Positions 1 through 11,900 of a DNA stretch of 64,000 nt are shown one piece after another; position 1 is the stretch's first letter; each line of letters begins with the position of its first letter. The position numbers and the translations under genes were made by a program. Below the pieces are notes generated by a model. That model had not been told where the DNA came from. It was given only the letters and a program-made list of their open reading frames with translations, and did not search any database. The stretch spans positions 1-64,000 of the forward strand of contig VXCM01002788.1 in the NCBI GenBank assembly GCA_014773175.1, in the 5' to 3' direction. Origin of the DNA: Lucifuga dentata. Lineage: Eukaryota; Chordata; Actinopteri; Ophidiiformes; Bythitidae.

Positions 1-533
1 ATGGAGGCAGATGATTCGCTGTGGTGACCCCTGAAGGGAAAGCCGAAAGGAAAAGAAGAAGACCATACATGAGATGATGTAATTTTGCAGATGAATGATA
101 CATTTATGCTACATTCATATATTTTCTATACTTTATTATCTCTTGTATCACAGAGGGCTGGATGGAGCCTTTCCTCATCCATTGTCCATCGTCCGGTGGT
201 ACACATGAACATGTCTCCAGTCTATCACATGGCTTACACATAAAGACAAAGGGACACATTCACACCTAAGGGAAATTTAAAGTTTCCGATTAGCTTGTTT
301 AAAGTCACATGATTTTTTTTTTTTTAAATTTCATCGCGCGGAAGTGGTGGGCAACGGTTGGTGGGAAGCAAGAGAGAACAAACAGCACTCTGAATATCTC
401 AGTGGTTTACAGCTGAATATAAAAGATATATTTTAAAAATTGCTTTGTGTGATGACAGAGACCCATACTGCATGAAAAAAAAAAAAAAANCAGATCGGAC
501 GGAGCTGCTGCCAGGGGGTGGGGTGGGGGGGCA
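1..533. other. Intergenic DNA upstream of gfra1
   Basis: No gene seen. The stretch contains a poly-A run interrupted by a single N at 490, a probable assembly join or unresolved homopolymer. No open reading frame resembles a known protein. Confidence 0.5.
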
Positions 534-975
534 CACTGATATTCTGTCTCCCACTCAGATCTATATCTTGATTGACTCTTATATTTGAGGGGTGCACTTG
601 CAGACGTGAAAATATATATATATTTTAAAAAAAACAAAAAAAAAAAAAAAAAAAAAAAAAAAAACAGTGAGGCACTTCACTCCCAGAAACAATCACTGAC
701 ACTCATGTAACGTGCTCTCACGCAGCAGCAAACCTTTTACAAGTGGAGTTGAGAAGTGTAATTTTACTGGTGGTGACTGTGGCTCCAGCCAGCTCTGCTG
801 GAGCCCTCAGCCTCTGCGTGCTGCTGCATGAGAGTGCACGTTAAGTCAGTGTCATTGCTTCAGGAAGTAAAGTGCCTCACTGTTTTTTTTTGTTTTGTTT
901 TTTTTTTTCACAACTGCAAGTGAGCCCCTGAAACATAAGAGGCAATCAAGATATAGGGGAGACAGAATATCAGTT
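534..975. repeat. Foldback element (long imperfect inverted repeat)
   Basis: The left arm (about 534-740) is matched in reverse complement by the right arm (about 826-975). The outer pair shares a GATATTCTGTCTCC block followed by TATATCTTGATTG. The inner pair shares ACAGTGAGGCACTT and a block around AACGTGC. A small hairpin (GGCTCCAGC/GCTGGAGCC) lies near the centre. Poly-A (about 630-664) and poly-T (about 882-909) runs occupy corresponding positions in the two arms. The structure fits a non-autonomous foldback/MITE-type DNA element; the family was not identified. Confidence 0.7.
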
Positions 976-2259
976 ATATACAAAGCTATTTCCTCAGACT
1001 AAATGTAAATGATCAGCTTTACAAAATGCTGTTTTATCTCTGCATCATTCTCAGCCATTCTGGTGGTTTTTCAAAGTTTTATTGGGAATTTTTCTGTCAA
1101 ATGCCAAAATACTATTTCTTCTATTACACCTATGGTGCCCAAGCTCCATACAAATGTGCCTTTAAGCAAGGCACTCACCTACTTCAAGCTTGATGTCTTG
1201 CATGCTAACCTGAAGAAATTCCTGAGTATAGCATGCACACACGCACGCACACCTCATTTGGCATCTTCTTATCACAATAAATTCATGAACTGTTCATTTG
1301 TAACAGGTTACAGTTGATTCCATACACTAAGTGTTCAGAGGGAATAAAGCAAAGACAAGAAGAAAAAAAGAAACTAAATCAAAATCCATGTATGACAGTA
1401 TTGTTTTCCTCTATATTGTTATGAATGGGCTACTAACATATACTGGAAGTCCTTTGGATTTTAGAAATAAAGAACAAAATCTTAAGTAAGCACTGTAGAT
1501 AATATTTCAATTCAGCAGTGGAACTTGAAAACAATATAGCTGCAAGGGGTTCAGGGGATCTATTTTCAGATGGTCCCTAAACAGTATTTTCTGTTGTTGC
1601 ACAGAATGTTTTGACTGCAAAACAATTTTCAAGGTTCCAAAATCCCATACCAAATTAATTCATATTTGCTGTCATCTCATTTTTCACTCATTTTCTGCAT
1701 CTAATTTATTTTTCCAGTACAGGAAAATAAACTTTGATAGAAAAGGTCCACAATCACAGTTTATGTGGTAACTGCAATTTCAGATAAGAAAGCAATATGA
1801 ATTTTTATTTTATTGTATAATTTATTTATTTATTTAGTCACATTCTACTAATAATTTCTGCCATTCAATCTCAACGACTGAAATACTCTGATTTTTTTTT
1901 TTTTAACATCAAAAAATAAAAACNCATTCAATCTCAACGACTGAAATACTCTGATTTTTTTTTTTTTAACATCAAAAAATAAAAACAGCAGCTGTGGTTA
2001 TTAGAAAAACATTTCATCTGAACTTTTAATGAGGTCTTCAGATTGGCCATTTAATAGTTCATAAGGAGAATTTTTTAAATATATTACCTACCCACGTTTC
2101 ACAAACCTGCAGGTGCTTAAATATGTAATGAAGCTTTCATATATTTATATATTTTCCACAAATTTTATAAAGTGAACTTTGACATGCTCTCACAGTGATT
2201 ACACGTGTTCGCTGAGGCATCAATTTATTAATACTTTAAGATAGTTATGGCATTTAATG
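976..2259. other. AT-rich upstream intergenic DNA
   Basis: No gene seen. The 102-codon open frame at 1009-1317 has no recognisable domain and compositional features of chance ORFs. The stretch contains the N-joined duplication at 1862-1986. Confidence 0.45.
1862..1986. repeat. Exact 62-bp duplication around a single N (assembly join)
   Basis: Bases 1862-1923 are repeated exactly at 1925-1986 with one N (1924) between. The same pattern recurs at 3374-3502 and 49825-49957, so it reads as unmerged contig ends rather than biological duplication. Confidence 0.9.
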
Positions 2260-2926
2260 AGGTTATTGCGCGCATCAATCTGAATCAAAATCCCTGTATG
2301 ATCCATGTAGGCTATGACGTCACGCCCCCGCGTGTTGCGGTCAGAGCGAGTGTTTTAGTACAGAACAGACTCCACGCGGATCAAACGGTGTTTTTGCGCA
2401 CGTCTGGGAATGTATTTTTCCAGTTTTTGGGATGTATAATCCAAACAGCTACAAACCTATGGTGACCAACCCAAAGCCTGATGGACAATAAAGTTAGATT
2501 AATGTACTAATTGTTGTCGGGATTTTCGGGGATACGTGTGAAGTTCTGTGGTGAAACCCTCCTGTGCCGGATCAGTTTGTGAGCTTTGTGTGGGAGAAGC
2601 GGAGGAGTGGATGGGAAAAGACTAAAAAGAGACTGGAGTGGAAATTATCCAAGATCAGCTCGCCTCTTATCACGTTTTTTTTTTTTTTTTNTTTTTTTTT
2701 TTTTTTGGGTTTTTTTTTTGAGTCGTTCCAACCTCCGGCAGGTTTGTATGATTCACATAGAGACGTTGCTTTAAGTTTATCTCGTGGATCAGCACGAGGT
2801 GGGCATTCTCATTTCAGCGCGTGGATCTACACATATTTGAACGCTGATCATGTGCAAGAAGAAGCAACGCGGATCTAAGTTTTCTTGATATTTCATTTTA
2901 ATCCCAGAAACACCTCTCTAAACGCA
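2260..2926 (+). promoter_or_regulatory. gfra1: Probable gfra1 promoter and 5' untranslated region
   Basis: This stretch is richer in CpG than its surroundings (GCGCGC, CACGCCCCCGCG, TTGCGCACG and others) and ends at the gfra1 start codon. No clear TATA box is seen. It holds a composite CRE/EGR1 site at 2315-2331 and a poly-T run broken by an N at 2691. The transcription start and any separate non-coding first exon cannot be placed from sequence alone. Confidence 0.5.
2315..2331. promoter_or_regulatory. Overlapping CRE (TGACGTCA) and EGR1-type (CGCCCCCGC) sites
   Basis: TGACGTCA at 2315-2322 is the perfect palindromic CREB/ATF site. Its end abuts CGCCCCCGC at 2323-2331, the reverse complement of the EGR1/Zif268 consensus GCGGGGGCG. 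Both lie about 600 bp upstream of the gfra1 ATG in CpG-rich DNA. The match is seen directly; that the sites are used is inference. Confidence 0.55.
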
Positions 2927-2966
2927 ATGATTTTAACAACTTTTGTCATTATATTGTCCTCCTTAG
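2927..2966 (+). CDS. gfra1: gfra1 coding exon 1 (signal peptide)
   Basis: ATG at 2927 opens [13 protein letters not shown], a hydrophobic signal-peptide core, and the exon ends one base into a codon before GTAAGTG. The first base joins exon 2 to give Asp14. It is the only ATG in this frame directly before a donor that matches exon 2 phase. Confidence 0.8.
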
Positions 2967-5900
2967 GTAAGTGATGACTTCATCTGCGCAAGTTCTACCT
3001 TTTGTTCACATATTTCCCACCTGTTATGTTATGGGTTTAATTTACATAACAAAATGCAGTGAGATTCATTGCTCTTTTATTTTAGGGAGAATATTGAGAT
3101 TAATCAAGGTTCAAAAATAAGTTTGTTATGTGCGTCTTTGAGTCTTGTTTGTGCCAACAAAATCTCAGCTTCCAATTAGACAATCTGTGACGTTTAAACT
3201 AATATTTTCTTACAACCCTCCCAGATTATGTATTCACCTTGAAGGGGGACAGAGGCGCATCGTCCCAATCCATGCGTCTGGACTGCGTAAAAGCCAGTGA
3301 GCAATGTTTAAAGGAGTACACCTGCAGCACCAAGTACCGGACCATGAGGCAGTGCGTGGCGGGGAGGGAGAGCAACTTCACCGCCGTCACCGGACCCGAA
3401 GCTCAGGGAGAATGCCGCAGCGCTATAGATGCCATGANAACTTCACCGCCGTCACCGGACCCGAAGCTCAGGGAGAATGCCGCAGCGCTATAGATGCCAT
3501 GAAGCAGAGCCCCCTGTATAACTGCAGATGCAGAAGAGGCATGAAGAAGGAGAAAAACTGTCTCCGGATCTTTTGGAGTATATTCCAGAGTTTGCAGGGT
3601 ATGCACATCAACACTAAACGCACTGTTTTATTGTAAATCTCACTAATATTGCATGGAAATGTCCTATATCACACGTGATGTGTCTTTTGATTACATGTTT
3701 GCTCACCAAATCAGTGAAAACCCAGCAGAAATACCATGAGACAGATCATTGTACTTGAAGTGAACCTCACTCAAGGTCAACGTTTCATCTTGTCAATTCT
3801 GTTATTAGGATAGGCTATTAATATTTCAAAAATCATATTCAGCAGCCAAGTAGCAATTAAGAATAATTACCCATTTAAATGTGTGATATTATCAAGTCAA
3901 AGTCTCTCAGATATTGTGCCAAAACACACACAAACATCCACGTGCTATCAAAAACATATTGTTGATGTTAACTGTTCATATGCAGGGAATGATTTGCTGG
4001 AAGACTCCCCATATGAACCAGTCAACAGCCGACTGTCAGATATTTTCCGCCTGGCTCCCATCATATCCGGTACGTGCTGCTTTTACATTTCTAATGTTAT
4101 TAAGGCTTAGGCATGCACATCATGTAAAGTTAAAGCACTGTGCAAAGAGTCATTATTTCTAAGTTGTGCTTTAAACTCGGCACAAGTCCCCACATCACCG
4201 CTACAAATCTGTCATTATTTGACATCCACAGTTTTCTCTTGCTGTCTAGATTCAATCTGCAGCTTTCAACACCCATTATCACAAAAAAGCTGTTATCTGC
4301 CACTGTGACCTGCCATACACAAAGCAGAGTCATTTAGTATATTTCACTTTCAGCTCTCAAAGCAGTGACGAGAGGTCTGTGTCATGTTTTTACACTGTCG
4401 CAGTACTCATTGCTGGAAGTAGTGCTGATTTAGAATGAATCAACCTGTTAGTGTGGAATATGTGTTGTTTTGTGAAGGTTGAGCTCCAGAAGATTTCTGG
4501 GGCCACAGAAGAAGCTGTTTGCCTGGAATCAGAGAAATCTAAATGCCATAAATGTCCTCAAATGTCAGTGGAGTTCAGGTGGATTTTGGGAGTGTACACC
4601 TAAGCAGGCCCAGATTCAAGTCTGGTGACATCACACACACAGGAGCAATTAACCATCTGTCTGCATTCTATGGCACTGATTGAACAAGAGCTGTGTGTGA
4701 CAAGTCATTCACTATGGAGTGTTTGGGCTTTTTGGCTGGAGGCGGACGTCTGATACACTGGCCAGCTACCATCTCTCCCCCCCTCCCTTCCCCTCTTCCC
4801 TCTCTTCTTCCTCACATAGCGGCTGTGCTCCCCATGTGATGACACAATGGTTAACTGTAATTCAAACATACACCAAAGGGGTACACTGTGCCAAAGAGTC
4901 AATAAGGTTGGGGAAAAAAAAAAAAAAAAATNAAAAAAAAAAAAAAAAATCAAAAATGGCAAAAAAAATAATAAATCAGAACAAATGCCTTTGAATTCAT
5001 AAGAAATGCTTAAGTAATATGTGTTTAATTGCCTGATTTGGTAGCAAAATGCTCTTCAATTAAGGTCTAACCTTTTTAATATCAGTGATGCTCTGCCCTC
5101 CACTTTGAAGATGAAATACCTGGTAGCTTATCATGTGTTATTTCATCATTATTATTAGGGATCAGCTGCAGCCTGCTGGAAGAAAACAATACAAACAGGA
5201 AGGAGAGACTGAGCAGGAGTTGGGTAGCAAGTTCAATGTATAGTTGTGTGCAAAAAAGGAACTCTTAAGAAAGAATACGCCGCTGGGTTTGATATCAGGA
5301 ATCTCTTGGCCATAAGGTGACCTTATTTCTGTGTACACCTAAGCCAGGCCCCAGGCAAGCCATAGTGTAAAATTAAAATTATGTGCATGGGAACAAGCAT
5401 AGCATGATCTTCAAGTCAATACTAGAGCCCAGAGGCCGGCTGGTAAGACATAATTCCACTCAAGTTTATTATTGCAATAACCATGTTTTAGCAAAAGCCA
5501 TTTTATTTAAAAAAAAAAAATTATTGCTTTGGAATAGGTGTATGCTATGTTTCATGTTGTCATATTATATAAATGACATGTCTCAAAAAAATATGCAAAT
5601 ATGTAGCAAACAATTTGCATGACAGATTTTACAAGCTATTAATATGCTATGAGTTCCCCTCTCTTCGTCAGACAGATAGCACCCTCTCTGTTTTGAGTGC
5701 TAAATTTATAAGTCACTTTTCTTCATTCATAGCTTCTGCACAGAGCTTCACTCCTGATGTGTTTATATCGTCATTAATTCAAACTGAAAGGCATGACATC
5801 CAAGCCAATAATTTCTAAAATATATTCTCCAGGAAGAGCTGAAATGAAATGCTGCCTCTTTTATAAATCAATGAAATGAAATGCTGCATCGTTTATAAAT

Positions 5901-8900
5901 CAATGAACAAGTGGCTTTGAGAGATGCAGTACCACGCTGCCGTGCATACTGAAGGGATGATGGTGCTTATACACAATGTCATCCATGTTACAGCAGCACA
6001 GAGGGCAAAAATCCCAAATAGAGCTTCTGTACCACGTTTGAGTCCGTAAAAATAATATCCTGGGATATTTATGCCTTTTTTTTTTTCTTTTTTTTTTTTT
6101 ACGTAAACCAGTCACATCGACTGTGGTTGAAGGGACAGCATTTCAATTAGCAAAACTCCAAGCTGTTGATACATTACACTCAGCTAAAGACAACTTCATG
6201 GGTCGTTGCAGAAAAATGTAATGTAATTTGAAATGTAATCCTACCGTAGGGGTGGTCAAATTGCAGTTTTGCTGGGTGTTAAAAGGATCCGTTTTACATG
6301 GAGAGGCACTGTATACAGTTTATGGTCTGTGCATGGCTGCACTGTAGACAAATTAAGCTAACCTCAGGTAATGACTTAAAGTAGACCTGTATCATGTTGG
6401 GAAACTGATCATATCCAAACAGGGAGACAGAGATTTAACTCAAACCTGATTTTCAGAATTTTATTTCTGTAAAGAGTAAAGTCACTATTTGTTAGCGCAG
6501 GTAGAAGGCTGTCACAGTGCCAGGTTTGGCATTTTGGGGCCAGGCCAAATTTAAACTTCATATTGCCTCATACTGCCTCACTGCTTAACCAAATGCTTCT
6601 AATCCAATGCAAACCAGCCAGTAAGAGGGACTCTCATCTCCCATAATGGAAAGAAAACAGCAGCAGGCAGCGCCTTCTCCTTCCTGGCACCCTGCCTTTA
6701 CATCAAGTCTCCAGCCAACATCACTAAATTCATGCCAATGTCTCAGTATTTATGACCAGACTCAATACCCATTTATTAAGTGCACCCATGTAATTAGAAA
6801 AAATCTTATTTAGCGTTATTCCTTTCTTTCATTTCTTCCAGCAATACGTCATTTATCCAACATTCCAGTCAGACAGTAGGTCTCTGTGCAGTGAGCTCGT
6901 CAGGATGCAAATAGTACGTCTGCCATATTATTATGAGCTCCTATCAGAGATCATGTTACCTAGTCTAGTCTGTTAGCAGACTACATTTAACCTTTAGCAG
7001 GTAGCTAATGGTTAAATATAGTCTGCTAACAGTTAGTCATTTAACCATTAGCTGGTTAGATCAGGCTTGGTTTTGGTGATAGTAAACTTTTCTCGTTGTT
7101 ATTTGATGAGAGATGATGCATCTGTGGTGAAATCACAAGAAATTGTTGCACCTTTTAAACTTTAGAACAAATTAATGAAAGTTAGGCTAACATTAAGGTT
7201 TGAATGCCTGCAAAAGCTTCTTATTTGTCATGTTGCAGAGTGATAGTATTTGCATTATTACAAACTCTGCAGAATGGACACTTAACTGAACCCCTGCAGA
7301 TATTCAGTATGCTCATGTTTCTGACAGCATTCAAACTGGAGAAAGATCTCTGAACTGAACACTAAGAAACAGTCAAAACACCCCAAATTATCCTAGGTGT
7401 GACGTAATGGAGATTTAACCAATAACCAGTCAACACGTACACAGAAATCAAATTCAAGTTTCCTATGGCCAGTTAGAGCAAGATACCATAATCACAATCA
7501 CTGTGACAATCACAATCACTGAGCAGCATCATGAAGATACTTGTGTTGAATCTGAATGTTACTTGGACCATGATTGTGTGAGGCCCTAGAACCCCTGCTG
7601 CCAAATTATATGATGGGGGTGACGCACTCCCTGCAGAGACTTGAATGATGATAGTTATTAATCAATGATGAGCTGAGGAACTTGCTCAAAAGTTGACAAT
7701 GTAATGATCTTTAAGTTTCTTTGGAAATAAAACTAAACCAATATAGGTTCGAATTCAGAACCTATTTTTCTTGCACACATGGACTTGGTAGTTTTGGAGA
7801 TGAGCTTAGGTCAAAATAATGACACACTTGTGACAGGAGCTACATTCACAGGAATTGGATGTGCTCACAGTGAGTGAGTCAGATATGAAGCAACCCTGCG
7901 GCACTTTGCTTTCTCTCTTTCAGGAAATAAGTTATCCACTCAGATCAAGGGAATGATATTCAGCCAGGCCAGTTATAAATATAACCTCCCATTTACTGCC
8001 TCACATCAGCAGTTGCCAAACCATTTCACCCTAGGGGACTTCAGCCTCCTACTTTTATGCATTAAGCAGTTAAAGGCATGAACCTGTATGACTATTTTAT
8101 GTACCCGTACATCAAGGAAATGCTGAGGCATTGAGATATTTGGATTTTGAGTATGTGGGTATCAATGTCAGTGTATGGGTATGTGCAGGGTGATTTGCAT
8201 GTGGATGAGTGTCTCTACACAGCATGTTGTGTACAGTATCCATATTCATCAGTGTGTGTGTGTATCTTTGTGTGTGAATTTGTACTTGCACTGCAGGGTG
8301 TGGTTAGCTCTCATCAAATAATTCCATGCCTGACCAAAAACATTATCCTCTGTCACTTGAAGCCTTCAACATGGTATTTTGTCACCTCAAAGCCATGATT
8401 AGCTGTGCTCTGCATCACTCATGACTGCATTTCCACTCAACCAACTCCACACAACTTGTCATGGCTAAGCCACCAGGTATCTTCATCTCGGTGGGAAGTT
8501 CTGCTCTTATTCTCCAAGCAGCTTTGCTGAACTCATTTTATAAATAACATTCATATGTCAGACTGGTAGAGAACACTGAGGGAGTGGAGAAGTCCGAATG
8601 TGAATAATGTGTTGCTGTTATAATTCAAAGTATCAAACAAGTGTGACTTATTTTTTGGTATATTCTGCTTCATTTTTATCAGGTGTGCCTCCTCAACACA
8701 ACTGAACTGTCACATCTGCTATCAAGACTGAGCCTTTATTTTTTTTATCCATTTATTTAGGTAGTTAGTTAATGTATTGTAAGAAGAGTCCCTGTTTTAT
8801 AATCTGCTCCCAATTGGTGTACTGTGTTGTTGCTGCTGTCAACAAATCCTGCATCTGGTCCAACCCTTCCCCTTGCAGTGGTTCAGGGAAGTCTGAATTC

Positions 8901-11900
8901 CTTCCATTCCTCATAAAGCTTTTATTGTGAGACGTCTGCAGGAATTCATTAGCAGCAGCCTAACATCATGAAAGGGCAGCAAAGTGGATTTAGTTATAAG
9001 TGAGTGACAAAAAATATTTCTGTTAAAATGAGAAAGTCAGAGCAACATGAGTGGTGGGTATGAGACCACTGTGATGAAGTTTTATCACATAACCCATTAC
9101 AGTACAAATATTGGTAAATTAGTCCCCCAGCCTCAACATCAATACTAACTTAAACCTAATGAAACTTATGCAACTTACACGTCATGCAGGGTGTGACTGC
9201 AGCATTGCTATGATGTCAAGGATCAAAATGTGATGCGATCATTCCCTTAGCACTATTAAAAGAATGACAAACTGAATGATTTCCTATCACACTTCTGTCA
9301 GGCAAGTAATTGTCACAACTTGCAAATAATATTTCCACCTGTTGGCTATTTTGCATTATGCAACACACACACACACACACACAATGTCAAGCTGACGTTT
9401 ACATTCTCACACTCCATTACTCTGTGCACAGGCCGGAAATAGGGCTGGGCAATAGACTGTCCATCACATCGGGATTTAAATTTATTTATATACATACACA
9501 CACACACACAACGTCTGGTCTTCAACAAAATAATTATCATGACTGAATATTCCCAGAAAGCTTTCTGAGATAGCTGAGAACACCAGATTGACTTCCTATT
9601 ACCATGCAGTCCTGTGTGATAGACAGCAACTAGACAATCCAAACTCTAACAGACATTGGATATTAGGAAAAAGTCTTCTGTTCTTCTGCATAGCCGTGGC
9701 CAAAGAAGAATAACTATGCTGCTCCATTTCAGACACTAAAGGTATTTTTATTGTCCTCTAGAGGTGGAACACAGTAATTCCAAAGACCTCGTGCATGTCG
9801 TGTATTAAATATATTAAACAACTTGGGTCCATCCTCAGCCCATTGATCAATAATGATAATGACAATAATAGTGAATGCATTTGGAAAAATGTGTTGCATT
9901 CGTTGTTGAATATTCACTGGAATTTCATATGTTATGGCACTGCAAAGACGTGATGTTTGGCAGTGATTAAATAGAGACTTTTGGTTTTCATTGTTATTGT
10001 CTTCACCAGGTTTGTGAACACAGCCCCCAGGATGCCATAATTAACCTCTTATTTTGGACACCTATTTAAGCCTGACCTGGCTGGCAGGGTGTCAGATTCC
10101 AGTATTTTCTGGCTTGCCTGTCATCTAGTCTGTTTGAATGACAACCTGGTGTCTTGGCTCAGAGGGTGCAACTTAAAAAGGCCAAATGACATTTGTTGTT
10201 TCTTAAGCCATGGGTCTTTTACCAGAGCTGAAATTTAAAAAAATACACTCATTTAGGGTATACATTTAGGATAATTTAGAGAAAACTAAGGCCATTTTGC
10301 TTCATTTTAAACCATTCTGTGGTTGACTTACTTGTATGTCTTGTGATATTTTGTTCCTCTATCCAACTTTTATCAAGCTTCAGGTGACAGACTGCTACCC
10401 TGGTATTGTCATTTTCTCCCTAATGACTGTGAGCTATCCAGGCCCTGAGGCAGCAAAGCAGCCCCAAACCATGACAAAGCGTTCACAAATTTTTTCTTGC
10501 AAATGTACACACACTGGCAGCCCTGTCCTAATCCAACTCAGTGGTTTATGGGCATCCACTCTAACAACATTTTGAAAAAAATTCCAAACAAATCTGTTTA
10601 ATATATTTTACTCAGCATTTTCCTTGAAATGTATTTAAGGTAAAACTGTCATATATAATCTAAGAACTACAGATATGCACTATAGGATTACAGCACACAT
10701 TGCTATGCGCTTGACAAATGTAAGTAATGCACTTTGTAATGTGTGATTAACCCAAGATTCAACACTGCATTCAGATTTAATCATGACTCATTCTGCATAC
10801 ATGAAAGAGTGCAGCGAGTTTCAATTCCACATCAAAAGGCAGAATTACAGGATTCATTCGTCCATGCAGAGACCGAAGATACAGTTTGTGTAACTATGCA
10901 GAAATCAGTGAAGCAGGAAGGACTTCAGCTCCAACAAATGGGAAATATGAGAGTGTGTGAATCATTCTGTTAGCAGCAAAATGCTTTTGTGGTGGTTGCC
11001 GGAAAAGAAAGTATTTTCACAGTATAACGCTCGATGTGAAGTTTAGGATGAAGAATTCACCTGTAGTTAAGTGCAAGAGATTTGACAATTTGAATGAAAA
11101 ACAGGATGAGGAGATCCTAGCTAAGCCACACACAGAGAGATAATGCGAAGAAGTGATTGCACTGTCTGTCCTGTGTCTATTCTACCTTTATGTATAGTCT
11201 AATGAGCCTAATTTGCTGATCTCTTCTAAATACAGTAACTGCCCAAACTATATAATCTGTGTCCACGTAGAGTTTCAACAGACTTGATATTTATGAGCTG
11301 GATTTTCCTGCACAAGTAAACATGTAAATATCACTGCACCCACCAGCGCAATCAAGTCACAATCTTCTGAACAGCTAACAAATCCACACAAACTATTTAA
11401 TTTAAAAAAAAAAAAAAATGTCATGTTCCAGGTCTGCATTCAGAACCATGATTGGCATCCACTGACTTGTAATGTCACAAATCGTGCTCATATGTGCACA
11501 TCACCAAGTCAGAACTGAGGGGTGAACCATAAAAATCTTCCTCCTTCAGCAGAGTAAAGTGGAAATTGCCTTCTAGTGAGAAAGTCTGGATATTAATCAC
11601 TCCGTACAGTGAAGGTCAAACATCCAAAAGAAGGAACCAGAGAAAAAAAAAAAAAAAAACAATATTTGACCAGAGGGGGTCTTTCAAAAACAATGTAAAA
11701 TATAGATTCTCTCACTCTTCCTTTGGTTTGCCCTTGTGGACATTTATAGGCATTGAAAGAAAAAGAAAAGCATTTCCTCGTTCATCCTGTTCACTTTAAT
11801 TTTCTCTCTTTACACTTGAATTTTTCTCTGCAATGCCTCTTTTGTGTTCTTATCCTCTTCATGCAGGATTATACTAATTTTAAAGTAATGATCATTAATG

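Noticed and set aside
3225..3598. gfra1 as a pseudogene because exon 2 has a frame break
   Set aside because: The break is exactly a duplicated 64-bp word plus an N. One copy alone restores the frame, and all other exons are intact.
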